In this document: piece after piece, positions 1 through 6,482 of the stretch
How the letters are laid out: every line of letters begins with the position of its first letter
Numbering within the stretch: position 1 is the first letter of the stretch
Assembly: GCA_022447485.1 (NCBI GenBank)
Contig: JAKVCH010000095.1
Coordinates: 1-9,190 of the forward strand
Origin: Polyangiaceae bacterium
Lineage (GTDB): Bacteria > Myxococcota_A > Polyangia > Polyangiales > Polyangiaceae
Length of the DNA: 9,190 nt
Direction: 5' to 3'
The notes under the pieces: generated by a model
The model's input: the letters and a program-made list of their open reading frames with translations, nothing else
Databases searched by the model: none
What the model was told of the DNA's origin: nothing
Position numbers and translations under genes: made by a program

Positions 1-896
1 AGAAGAGGAAAGCCATCACCCCGTTGTTCAAAGAGCTCCGCAACCAGCTGATGGCCGCCAACGAATCCACCTGCGAGCAGAGGAGAGACATCGCTTCGCA
101 CGCTATGACCGTCTGCGGTCGTAACTAAGTATTGACCATCCTTTTCGCTCACAGCCGTCACCGGGGTATTCGGGATCAACTCGACGTTTTTACCGAAATG
201 AGGCTGACGCATGCGTTCCTGCGAATAGGTCGAAAGAGCGATACTCGGATCGGAAGAGCCACTGGCCCAGGGGCAGCCCTCATCAAAGAGTTGAACCCGC
301 TTACCTCGCCTAGAGAGATGATAGGCAGCATCGATGCCACTTTCGTAGCCGCCAATCACGATAATCTCGTCGCCCTCAATTTCTTGATAACTGGGGATCA
401 GCGCCGTATGCCGACAAAGCTGACTGCCCTGAAAGCCATTTAATTTCGGAAACTGGAACTCGCCAGCTGCCCAGACAATATTCTTCGCCTGCAGAGAGCC
501 TTGACTCGTTTCGAGCTGGAAGAGACCATCTTTGCGAACGATACCGTTGACCATCACTTCCTCACGCACCGGAAGCTCATAATGCTTCGCTACGCCATTC
601 AAATAGGCCGCATAATCGAGCCCTGTCGGATGTTCGACGCCCAGAATATGAGCTGGAGAAGACCCTAAAGCTACAGCATTGATATCGAGCATGCCGACGG
701 AGTTGGTGGGGAACGAAGGGGTGATGAAACGTGTCTCCTCGGGCCAGCAGCCGAAGGAAGCCCCCACCATCAAGCGCTCAAGAACGATAAATCTCTCGAT
801 GCCGGCATCTTTTAAGGCAATCGCCATGCCTACTCCAGCAGCTCCCGCTCCGACAATAACCGCGTCGTAGGGCTCTTTTTCGAACATAGCATTCAT
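1..896 (-). CDS. FAD/NAD(P)-dependent oxidoreductase (3'-truncated by window edge)
   Basis: The frame is open from ATG at 896 to the left edge, giving 298 visible residues without the C-terminus. Near the N-terminus is a Rossmann dinucleotide motif, VIVGAGAAG, with the glycines at 16, 18 and 21 and an acidic residue (Glu40) ending the second strand, as expected for FAD binding. A second nucleotide-binding motif, VIGGYESG (glycines 182, 183, 187), would bind NAD(P)H. Between them WAAGEFQFP (142-150) resembles the linker motif of flavoprotein monooxygenases and of YpdA/thioredoxin-reductase-like enzymes; LLAGGF (273-278) resembles the late FAD-contact motif. It is therefore a soluble two-Rossmann flavoprotein; the substrate cannot be told. 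An alternative ATG lies three codons in, at 887. Neither start has a good Shine-Dalgarno sequence. The gene is divergent from the L36 gene and may share its upstream region. Confidence 0.85.
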   Translation of the reverse strand, partial: MNAMFEKEPYDAVIVGAGAAGVGMAIALKDAGIERFIVLERLMVGASFGCWPEETRFITPSFPTNSVGMLDINAVALGSSPAHILGVEHPTGLDYAAYLNGVAKHYELPVREEVMVNGIVRKDGLFQLETSQGSLQAKNIVWAAGEFQFPKLNGFQGSQLCRHTALIPSYQEIEGDEIIVIGGYESGIDAAYHLSRRGKRVQLFDEGCPWASGSSDPSIALSTYSQERMRQPHFGKNVELIPNTPVTAVSEKDGQYLVTTADGHSVRSDVSPLLAGGFVGGHQLVAELFEQRGDGFPL

Positions 897-920
897 CGCT
901 GGACGGGTATCGCAACTTTA

Positions 921-932
921 TTGCAGATGCAA
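921..932. promoter_or_regulatory. Short palindrome upstream of the oxidoreductase
   Basis: TTGCAGATGCAA is a 5-2-5 inverted repeat in an AT-rich stretch 24 bases upstream of the oxidoreductase ATG. The position would suit an operator over a promoter or leader. No regulator is recognisable and no convincing -35/-10 pair was found, so the role is inference only. Confidence 0.25.
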
Positions 933-1035
933 ATAATTTTCAGCTGATTGAGCGGAAGGCGGCAAATCTTGACTAAAACAGAGCTGAGAGACATCGAAGC
1001 TCTTCTTGATTCTCCCATCTCAAGCTCGAGCTTAC

Positions 1036-1065
1036 TTGATATTGAATATCTTTATCGTTAATAGT
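1036..1065 (+). promoter_or_regulatory. Candidate promoter with Fur/Zur-like box for the L36 gene
   Basis: The 15-mer TGATATTGAATATCT (1037-1051) contains a perfect 6-1-6 inverted repeat (GATATT-G-AATATC). It agrees at 11 of 14 defined positions with the 7-1-7 Fur-family pattern TGATAATnATTATCA. TTGATA at 1036-1041 could be a -35 element, with a weak AATAGT at 1060-1065 as -10 (18-base spacer), so a bound repressor would cover the -35. In several bacteria type B L36 paralogues are repressed by Zur when zinc is plentiful, which gives the match a biological reason. The matches are imperfect and the site is about 130 bases from the ATG, so confidence is modest. It also lies upstream of the divergent oxidoreductase. 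Confidence 0.35.
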
Positions 1066-1109
1066 CGAAAATACCACCCGACAGAGGGTTAGATTTGAAC
1101 ACTCAGTCA

Positions 1110-1133
1110 GGGCGCAGACATCGTCGTGCGCCC
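1110..1133 (+). other. GC-rich hairpin in the L36 leader
   Basis: GGGCGCA (1110-1116) pairs exactly with TGCGCCC (1127-1133) around a 10-base loop. A smaller stem, CTTCG/CGAAG (1154-1168), lies just before the L36 ribosome binding site. If transcription starts near 1070, both would be in the 5' leader. No T-run follows, so this is not a typical terminator. It may be leader structure affecting translation, or chance. Confidence 0.3.
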
Positions 1134-1180
1134 CCGTTGATCGACGCGACCTACTTCGCGTCCCGAAGAAAGGCAGCGCC

Positions 1181-1327
1181 ATGCAAGTCGTTAATTCATT
1201 GAAGTCAGCCAAAGCTCGCCATCCTGATTGTAAAGTTGTGCGCAGAAAAGGGGTCTCGTTTGTCATTTGCAAATCCGATCCCAGGTTCAAAGCTCGGCAA
1301 GGTAAGCCAAAGAAGAAAAAGAGATAA
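1181..1327 (+). CDS. rpmJ: 50S ribosomal protein L36, type B (zinc-independent paralogue)
   Basis: ATG to TAA gives 48 residues, beginning MQVVNSLKSAKARHPDCKVV, with the core RRKGVSFVICKSDPRFKARQG (21-41) and a very basic KPKKKKR tail. This closely matches the YkgO/type B form of L36, which is usually 41-46 residues, so the length is normal. Zinc-binding L36 uses Cys-x2-Cys, a third Cys and a His. Here only Cys17 and Cys30 remain; the first Cys and the His (replaced by Phe36) are missing, as in the C-minus family that can replace zinc-bearing L36 under zinc limitation. The protein would bind 23S rRNA in the large subunit. A GAAAGG ribosome binding site ends 7 bases before the ATG. The gene stands alone between a divergent flavoprotein and a convergent sulfatase, unlike the usual L36 gene in a ribosomal operon, which supports a second, regulated copy. 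Whether a zinc-type copy exists elsewhere cannot be seen. Confidence 0.93.
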   Translation: MQVVNSLKSAKARHPDCKVVRRKGVSFVICKSDPRFKARQGKPKKKKR

Positions 1328-1363
1328 GGCGAAGCACTCCGGTCTTCACGGGTAGCTCGCCTT
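1326..1363 (-). terminator. Probable intrinsic terminator of the sulfatase, abutting the L36 stop codon
   Basis: AAGGCGA (1326-1332) pairs with TCGCCTT (1357-1363). Two more GC pairs (1334-1335 with 1355-1356) extend the stem after a one-base bulge, closing a 19-base loop. Read on the minus strand, the hairpin is followed by ATCTCTTTTTCTTCTTT, a U-rich tract that is the complement of the lysine-rich end of the L36 gene. It starts 50 bases after the sulfatase stop. In the plus direction the hairpin has no T-run, so it is a poorer terminator for L36. The large loop keeps confidence moderate. Confidence 0.5.
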
Positions 1364-1412
1364 CATACGGCGTGCCCCTGCCTTTCCGGGTGTGTCTCCC
1401 CTTCCCAGATAC

Positions 1413-3857
1413 TTAGTCAACCATCTGAATAGTTGTCTTCATCAATTGACCAGAGAAGCGGAACGGCCGCTTCTCCACATAAGCCGCGCTCACAGGAGAT
1501 AGGCTGTCCCAGCCTAAATCAAAGTTATCGTTGGCTGTGAAGAGCAATGCCGCTGTTCTGGGAACATTCCCGGCCAGCTGCTCTTCACCATCCACCAGGA
1601 CTTTCACAGAGATGGGCCCCCCGGGGCGTTCCTGTAGCTTAGTGACTAACTCGATGGTGTGCGTCCCTGCAGAAAGTGTTTTCGTGCTCTGGAGCTTCGT
1701 ACGCTCTATCTCGAAGAGGTTGTATTCATAATGCAGCTTTCCTCCCGATAAATAAAGAGTCAAGCCCCCCTGAAAACCGCCCACCGCCAGAAGAACTCCT
1801 TCAGAATTTTCGTCGACTTCAACCTCAAATTGAATCGTATTCGACTGAGCACCGACGCGAGGCATCGGCACTTCGGGAGTACTAGAAGGGCCGCGGAAAA
1901 CCAGCGTCTTCGGTAAGCTAGTGGGTTGATCGCCCGGATTGGCGAGGCGGTAAAGGCCTCCGCCAATCGGCCAGTTCAAATTTTCCTTCGAGGTGACTAA
2001 AAATAATTCTTTTAGCTGAGCCAACTTCTCTGGATATTCGCTTGCCAAGTTCTTTGACTGAGAAAAGTCTTCTTCAAGATTGTAGAGTTCCCATTGATCC
2101 TGTCGTGGGTCCCACGATTTCAAGTCTACGGCTCCGCGCTCCCAAGGCCTACGAGGACCTGGTTGCGAGGCCATCCAGCCTTCGTGGTACATGGCGCGAC
2201 TGCCCATAATATCGAAGAACTGACTCGTTCGATGCTCCTCTGCCTCAGCGTCGAAAAGACTATTTTTGAAACTCTTGCCATCCATAGGCAATTGCTGCAC
2301 GCCATCGACTATCTTCGGAGCCTGAATACCAAGAACATCATAGAGTGTCGGGACAATATCAATCACATGACCAAATTGGGAACGATGAGCACCTGGTTTT
2401 ATCTTGCTCGGCCAGGATACCGCCATTGGTTGTCTCGTTCCTCCGAGATAGCTCGCCATCAGCTTAGTGCCCTGGTAGGGCGAACCTGTCGCCCAAGCCC
2501 AAGAAGCATGATACATATTATCAGTTTTTTCTGAGCCCAAGACGTCGAGCCCTCCCAGCTGCTCGAGCGTAGCGATATGCTCGGCCGTCGTCGTGGCGAT
2601 TTGATTCTGAGCGAGTAATTCAGAAATCGTACCCGCCTGCCCTTCTGCGCTGGCCCCGTTATCACCCCAAATATACATCACCAAGGTGTTATCAAATTCA
2701 CCCTGAGCTTCGAGTTCATCGAAAATACGACCAACCTGCTCATCTGTATGCTCTGCGAAACCAGCCATCACCTCCATCAAGCGCGTCTGAAAGGCACGCT
2801 CCTCCTGGGGAATTGAGTCCCATGAAGGCAGTGTTTCTGGACGCGGCGTCAATTGAGTGCCTTGAGGAATCCAACCCTTGTCCACCGCGTTCTTGAAAGC
2901 TGTTTCTCGATAGGCATCCCAACCAGCATCAAACTTTCCCTTGTACTTATCAGCGTAGCGCTTGGGCACATGATGAGGGCCGTGCAAAGCACCAGGGGCC
3001 CAATACATCAAAAATGGTTCATCAGGTCGCAATGCCTTATGGTCACGTATCCAACGAATCGCAGTCTCTGAAAGGTCTTTACTGAGGTGATAGCCCTCCT
3101 CATTTTCGAAACCGTCTACTCGCGGCTTTCGATTTTTAAGATGATTCGTATTCTCGACAAGTCCTGGTTCCCATTGACTCGCCTCACCGGCCAAGAAACC
3201 ATAAAAGTAATCGAATCCCAGACCTGTAGGCCAATTATGATAAGGACCAATCTTGGTCACTTCTTCGGGCCTGGTATTATGCCACTTGCCAAAGGCGGCC
3301 GAGCTGTAGCCATAATTGGACAAGACTTTCGGCAACATAGCTGCCGAGGCTGGAATCTCGCCGTAGAAACCATCCCAATCATTGCGTAGCTCTGTGATCT
3401 GACCACTCGCTACCCGGGTGTGATTTCGTCCAGTGAGGAGAGCCGCACGAGTCGGCGAGCACATTGCTGTTGAATGGAATCGATTGTAGCTGATGCCAGC
3501 GTCGGCAATGCGCGAGAGATTGGGCGTCTCAACAAGTCCACCATAGGTATTTGGAAGAGCCGGGCCGGTATCGTCGATCAGGATAATCAGGACATTCGGC
3601 GCATCCTCGGGAATCCGACGCACGGCTTGACGATACTGGTGCTTGGAGAGCTGCATGGTCTCTTGAGGATCGCTAGCGCTCGGAGTCGGTAAAAAGGGTA
3701 GAACACTACCATCCTGAGGAGGAGAGGCTGTCACCGTCTGCTCTTCTGCAACTTGCGCATCATTCTTGGCGCTTCCAGGCTCAACCGGTTTTGAAAGAGT
3801 GGACGAACAAGCCGCTGCCGCGACAAAGAGAAGAGAACCAATCACTCGTGTGTGCAC
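1413..3857 (-). CDS. Lipoprotein arylsulfatase (formylglycine-dependent, type I sulfatase)
   Basis: I place the start at GTG 3857, giving 814 residues, because AAGGAG lies 6 bases upstream and the protein then begins with a compact type II signal, MHTRVIGSLLFVAAAA followed by Cys17. An upstream in-frame ATG at 3944 would bury this signal behind 29 polar residues. After a Pro/Ser/Glu-rich linker the sulfatase domain begins near residue 87 (APNVLIILIDD). Asp95-Asp96 are metal ligands. CSPTR at 133-137 is the formylglycine signature, with Cys133 the residue to be oxidised. GKWH (190-193), His292 in ALHGPHH, the Asp399-Asn400 pair in GDNG and Lys465 in GTK complete the usual active site. The C-terminal ~170 residues form the beta-rich extension of long COG3119 arylsulfatases, with the LGWDS..SPVS..Y signature near the end. 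It would hydrolyse sulfate esters at the periplasmic face or cell surface; the substrate is unknown. No maturation enzyme is in the window. The catalytic set is intact. Confidence 0.92.
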   Translation of the reverse strand: MHTRVIGSLLFVAAAACSSTLSKPVEPGSAKNDAQVAEEQTVTASPPQDGSVLPFLPTPSASDPQETMQLSKHQYRQAVRRIPEDAPNVLIILIDDTGPALPNTYGGLVETPNLSRIADAGISYNRFHSTAMCSPTRAALLTGRNHTRVASGQITELRNDWDGFYGEIPASAAMLPKVLSNYGYSSAAFGKWHNTRPEEVTKIGPYHNWPTGLGFDYFYGFLAGEASQWEPGLVENTNHLKNRKPRVDGFENEEGYHLSKDLSETAIRWIRDHKALRPDEPFLMYWAPGALHGPHHVPKRYADKYKGKFDAGWDAYRETAFKNAVDKGWIPQGTQLTPRPETLPSWDSIPQEERAFQTRLMEVMAGFAEHTDEQVGRIFDELEAQGEFDNTLVMYIWGDNGASAEGQAGTISELLAQNQIATTTAEHIATLEQLGGLDVLGSEKTDNMYHASWAWATGSPYQGTKLMASYLGGTRQPMAVSWPSKIKPGAHRSQFGHVIDIVPTLYDVLGIQAPKIVDGVQQLPMDGKSFKNSLFDAEAEEHRTSQFFDIMGSRAMYHEGWMASQPGPRRPWERGAVDLKSWDPRQDQWELYNLEEDFSQSKNLASEYPEKLAQLKELFLVTSKENLNWPIGGGLYRLANPGDQPTSLPKTLVFRGPSSTPEVPMPRVGAQSNTIQFEVEVDENSEGVLLAVGGFQGGLTLYLSGGKLHYEYNLFEIERTKLQSTKTLSAGTHTIELVTKLQERPGGPISVKVLVDGEEQLAGNVPRTAALLFTANDNFDLGWDSLSPVSAAYVEKRPFRFSGQLMKTTIQMVD

Positions 3858-3863
3858 GAAAAT

Positions 3864-3869
3864 CTCCTT
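3864..3869 (-). promoter_or_regulatory. Ribosome binding site that decides the sulfatase start
   Basis: AAGGAG on the minus strand, followed by six bases (ATTTTC) and GTG. It is among the best Shine-Dalgarno matches in the window and selects the GTG at 3857 over the upstream ATG at 3944, which has none. Confidence 0.8.
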
Positions 3870-3951
3870 GAACGAATGAGTCAAAATAGAACTAGATTGA
3901 TCGTACAGACGACGCCCACAAAACGAAATTAATGGCTTCCCCACTGGAAAA

Positions 3952-3975
3952 GCTGCATTCGAAGGTTCGAGCAGC
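3952..3975 (-). other. Inverted repeat between purF and the sulfatase
   Basis: On the minus strand, GCTGC-TCGAA-CC-TTCGA-AT-GCAGC forms two 5-bp arms, with one two-base bulge and a tiny central gap. It is followed on that strand by TTTTCC. It lies 95 bases before the sulfatase start and about 155 bases after the purF stop. It could be a weak terminator for purF or an operator for the sulfatase; the sequence does not decide. The rest of 3858-4129 holds a short GGAGC/GCTCC hairpin (4034-4047), a run of eight T on the minus strand near 4001-4008, and no gene. Confidence 0.35.
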
Positions 3976-4073
3976 CCAAAGGGAAACTAGCGAGGCGAGA
4001 AAAAAAATGGAAAGCCTTTGCTGGCCAAATAGAGGAGCACCCGCTCCAAATACCGGCTTATTGCAGCGAGTTT

Positions 4074-4097
4074 TCAGTCCGCGCGTCAGTCCGCACC
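4074..4097. repeat. Two-copy 12-bp tandem repeat downstream of purF
   Basis: TCAGTCCGCGCG (4074-4085) is followed directly by TCAGTCCGCACC (4086-4097), with 10 of 12 bases identical. It is in the non-coding stretch 33 bases past the purF stop codon. Two copies are too few to assign a role; slippage duplication is the simplest explanation. Confidence 0.5.
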
Positions 4098-4129
4098 TAG
4101 GGCGCGAGTCGAAGCCTCTGATTCTGTCC

Positions 4130-6028
4130 CTAATAGGCGCGCTGATTCTTACCTTCGTAATAATAGATGAAGGCTTTATTCACGACACGATTACCGCCGG
4201 GTGTTGGGTAATTACCTGTGAAGTACCAGTCCCCGCTATGTTCCGGACAGGCCTCATGAAGCCCCTCAACGCTTTGGTAGACAATTTCTACCTCCGCATT
4301 CAGGTCTTCCGGCGTCAATAACTCGGAGATTTTTGCCGAGATCTCGTCGTCCGTGAAAGGCGCGTAAATGTCTTTCACGTGATTATCGACCTCTTCTTTG
4401 GGCAGAGACTCCTGCTCCTTACAGCGTCGATAAACATCCTCAATGACCGCTTCTTTTCCTTGGTCTTTAAGGAGTTCAATCGCCGCTTGAAAGGCGATAA
4501 AATCGCCGAGCTTCGCCATATCAATCCCATAACAGTCTGGATAGCGGATCTGCGGCGCAGAGGAGCCAACAACAATCTTCTTGGGCTTCAATCGATCCAG
4601 GATGCGCAAAATGCTGCGCTTGAGTGTCGTGCCACGGACGATGGAGTCGTCCACGATCACAAGATTGTCAGTGGGGTAAACGCTGCCGTAGGTAATATCG
4701 TAGACATGAGCCACGAGGTCGTCTCGACCGTCGTCCTGGCTGATGAAGGTACGAAGCTTTACATCCTTGATGGCGATCTTTTCGATGCGATTCCTTAGCG
4801 CAAGTACCTTTGCGATATCGTCATCGGAGGGGTTGTCTCCTAAGGCTTTCAGCTTCTTCAGCTTCACCTCATTGAGCTTATCCTGAAGGCCCTTCATCAC
4901 TCCATAAAAGCTAATTTCAGCCGTATTGGGGATAAAGGAGAAAACAGAATTCTTCAGGTCATCGTCAATGGCGCGGAGAATATTCGGGCAGAGCTTGCGC
5001 CCCAGCTGCTTGCGCTCGTGGTAGATATCCTGATCGCTGCCCCGAGAGAAATAGATACGTTCGAAAGAGCAGGGCGTCGTTTTTAGGGGCTCGCGCACCT
5101 GCTTCTGCTCAATCTGACCATTCTTCTTAATAATCAGCGCATGACCGGGCTCCACCTCTTTGATGGTATCGGCCTGGACATTGAATGCCGTTTGGATCAC
5201 CGGACGTTCGGAAGCAACAACCACTACTTCATCGTCTTGATAGAAGAAAGCAGGCCGAATTCCCGAAGGGTCCCGAAGAACAAAGGCATCCCCATGGCCC
5301 AGAAGCCCCGCCATTGCATAGCCGCCATCCCACGCTGCTGCTGAACGCGTCAGAATGCTTTGCACATCCATATGTTCTGCAATCAGCGGCGACATCTCCC
5401 GCTGGCTGACGCCTTCTGCTTTAAACTTTTGGTAGAGTTTTTCGTTTTCTTCGTCGAGAAAGTGACCAATTTTCTCGAGGACGGTCACCGTATCGGATTT
5501 TTCCTTGGGGTGTTGTCCAATATTCACAAGCAGCTCGAAAAGCTCATCGACATTCGTCAAGTTGAAGTTGCCCGCAACGACAAGATTCTTGGTCATCCAA
5601 TTGCTCTGACGCAAGAAAGGATGACAGTGCTCAATGTGGTGACCACCGAAAGTCCCGTAGCGCAAATGGCCTAAAAATAGCTCGCCGGAAAAGGGAACGT
5701 TTTCTTTGAGCCAAAGCGGGTCCTTGAGCTTCTCCGGGTCTCGATCGTTCACCTCTTTGAAGTATTGATGAACATGATCAAAGACCTCTTTGATCGGCTG
5801 GGCAGCGTTCGATCGGTGTCGCGAGATGTAGCGACGCCCCGGCTCAACATCGAGCTTAATGTTTGCAAGTCCAGCTCCATCCTGCCCACGATTGTGCTGC
5901 TTCTGCATGAGCAGGTACATCTTATTGAGGCCATACATGGTGGTGCCGTATTTCTCTGCGTAATACGGCAAAGGCTTGAGAAGCCTCACCATGGCGATTC
6001 CACATTCGTGTTTGATGACGTCGCTCAT
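4130..6028 (-). CDS. purF: Amidophosphoribosyltransferase, long (Bacteroidetes-type) form
   Basis: The 632-residue product should transfer the amide nitrogen of glutamine to PRPP to make phosphoribosylamine, the first committed step of purine synthesis, in the cytoplasm. The N-terminal class II glutaminase domain carries the nucleophile Cys9 in CGIAMVR, with RGQD (47-50), GHLRYGT (120-126) and GNFNLTN (153-159) replacing the usual RGQE, GH.RYST and GNLTN motifs. The phosphoribosyltransferase domain has the PRPP loop VIVDDSIVRGTT (457-468), an exact family signature. Ordinary PurF has about 470-510 residues; this one has extra segments, including one near 385-425 and a C-terminal extension ending in YFTGNYPTPGGNRVVNKAF. 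This architecture matches, from memory, the long PurF of Bacteroidetes. Eight residues (MSDVIKHE) precede Cys9 and must be cleaved for the cysteine to act as an N-terminal nucleophile. AGGA lies 7 bases before the ATG. It stands alone, not in a pur operon. It could be a related amidotransferase, but both active sites look intact. Confidence 0.9.
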   Translation of the reverse strand: MSDVIKHECGIAMVRLLKPLPYYAEKYGTTMYGLNKMYLLMQKQHNRGQDGAGLANIKLDVEPGRRYISRHRSNAAQPIKEVFDHVHQYFKEVNDRDPEKLKDPLWLKENVPFSGELFLGHLRYGTFGGHHIEHCHPFLRQSNWMTKNLVVAGNFNLTNVDELFELLVNIGQHPKEKSDTVTVLEKIGHFLDEENEKLYQKFKAEGVSQREMSPLIAEHMDVQSILTRSAAAWDGGYAMAGLLGHGDAFVLRDPSGIRPAFFYQDDEVVVVASERPVIQTAFNVQADTIKEVEPGHALIIKKNGQIEQKQVREPLKTTPCSFERIYFSRGSDQDIYHERKQLGRKLCPNILRAIDDDLKNSVFSFIPNTAEISFYGVMKGLQDKLNEVKLKKLKALGDNPSDDDIAKVLALRNRIEKIAIKDVKLRTFISQDDGRDDLVAHVYDITYGSVYPTDNLVIVDDSIVRGTTLKRSILRILDRLKPKKIVVGSSAPQIRYPDCYGIDMAKLGDFIAFQAAIELLKDQGKEAVIEDVYRRCKEQESLPKEEVDNHVKDIYAPFTDDEISAKISELLTPEDLNAEVEIVYQSVEGLHEACPEHSGDWYFTGNYPTPGGNRVVNKAFIYYYEGKNQRAY

Positions 6029-6314
6029 TCGTTTTCCTGTCCAGTTGGAGGACGAATGGATAACTCGCCCTGAGACAAAGTAAAACGCTAGAGCTGAATC
6101 AAATGTCTCGGAATCGACGTTTTACGAAAGAAAGCCCCGAAACGGCGGAAAGTCGGACTGATACACCCCTCTCGAAGTATTAAAAAACCGGAAAATGAAG
6201 GGAAACAGGGCTCTTCCCTCGTGAATGCAGGACATCTACCCCGAGTCCACTGCCGCATAGCAGCATGTTTATTGGTGAGACTCGATTCTATCGATTTCGA
6301 AATTCAAGTGCTGA

Positions 6315-6349
6315 CGATCGGTGCCGGGCCTACCTAGCAGGCACCATCG
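6315..6349. other. Imperfect hairpin in the purF upstream gap
   Basis: CGAT-C-GGTGCC (6315-6325) pairs with GGCACC-ATCG (6340-6349), giving 10 pairs with one bulged base and a 14-base loop. There is no T-run after it on the minus strand, so it is not a clear terminator. It shares the GGCACC/GGTGCC core with the terminator about 100 bases to the right, which may be chance. Confidence 0.35.
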
Positions 6350-6436
6350 AGGAAAAGAAAGACGGCAGCCACCCAATCGCAAGGCGCATCCCCACTGATA
6401 GATTCCAGCGTAAAAACAATCGGCAGTGAATCAAAA

Positions 6437-6465
6437 AAGAAAGGCACCCCTCAGGTGCCTTTCTT
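6437..6465 (-). terminator. Intrinsic terminator of the modular secreted protein gene
   Basis: AAGAAAGGCACC (6437-6448) pairs perfectly with GGTGCCTTTCTT (6454-6465) around a 5-base loop. On the minus strand the stem runs into a T-rich end (CTTTTTTGA). It sits 17 bases past the stop codon at 6483. Stem strength, loop size, T-run and position all fit a rho-independent terminator. Confidence 0.9.
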
Positions 6466-6482
6466 CCGCTCACTAGATTGAC

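Larger units (their letters stand above)
6029..6482. other. Non-coding gap upstream of purF
   Basis: No ORF of useful length with a ribosome binding site was found on either strand; the best candidates are under 20 codons. The right end holds the strong terminator of the modular protein gene. The middle holds a weaker hairpin (6315-6349), the 10-bp palindrome ATTTCGAAAT (6294-6303) and a weak AGGGAA/TTCCCT stem (6199-6219). The purF promoter must lie in the left half, but I see no convincing -35/-10 pair, and no purine riboswitch or PurR box that I recognise. Confidence 0.6.

Noticed and set aside
132..443. Plus-strand 103-codon frame
   Set aside because: Antisense shadow of the flavoprotein, whose minus-strand frame carries both Rossmann motifs.
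973..1290. Minus-strand open frame of 105 codons
   Set aside because: It lies mostly antisense to the L36 gene and its leader, has no recognisable domain and no clear ribosome binding site, while the plus-strand L36 match is strong.
2094..2534. Plus-strand 146-codon frame
   Set aside because: Antisense shadow of the sulfatase, with no recognisable features.
3858..3944. Upstream ATG at 3944 as sulfatase start
   Set aside because: It adds 29 polar residues before a lipoprotein signal and has no Shine-Dalgarno sequence, whereas GTG 3857 has a perfect AAGGAG and yields a normal lipobox.
3932..4321. Plus-strand 129-codon frame crossing the gap after purF
   Set aside because: Half of it is antisense to the conserved purF C-terminus, and the rest lacks a ribosome binding site or any family resemblance.
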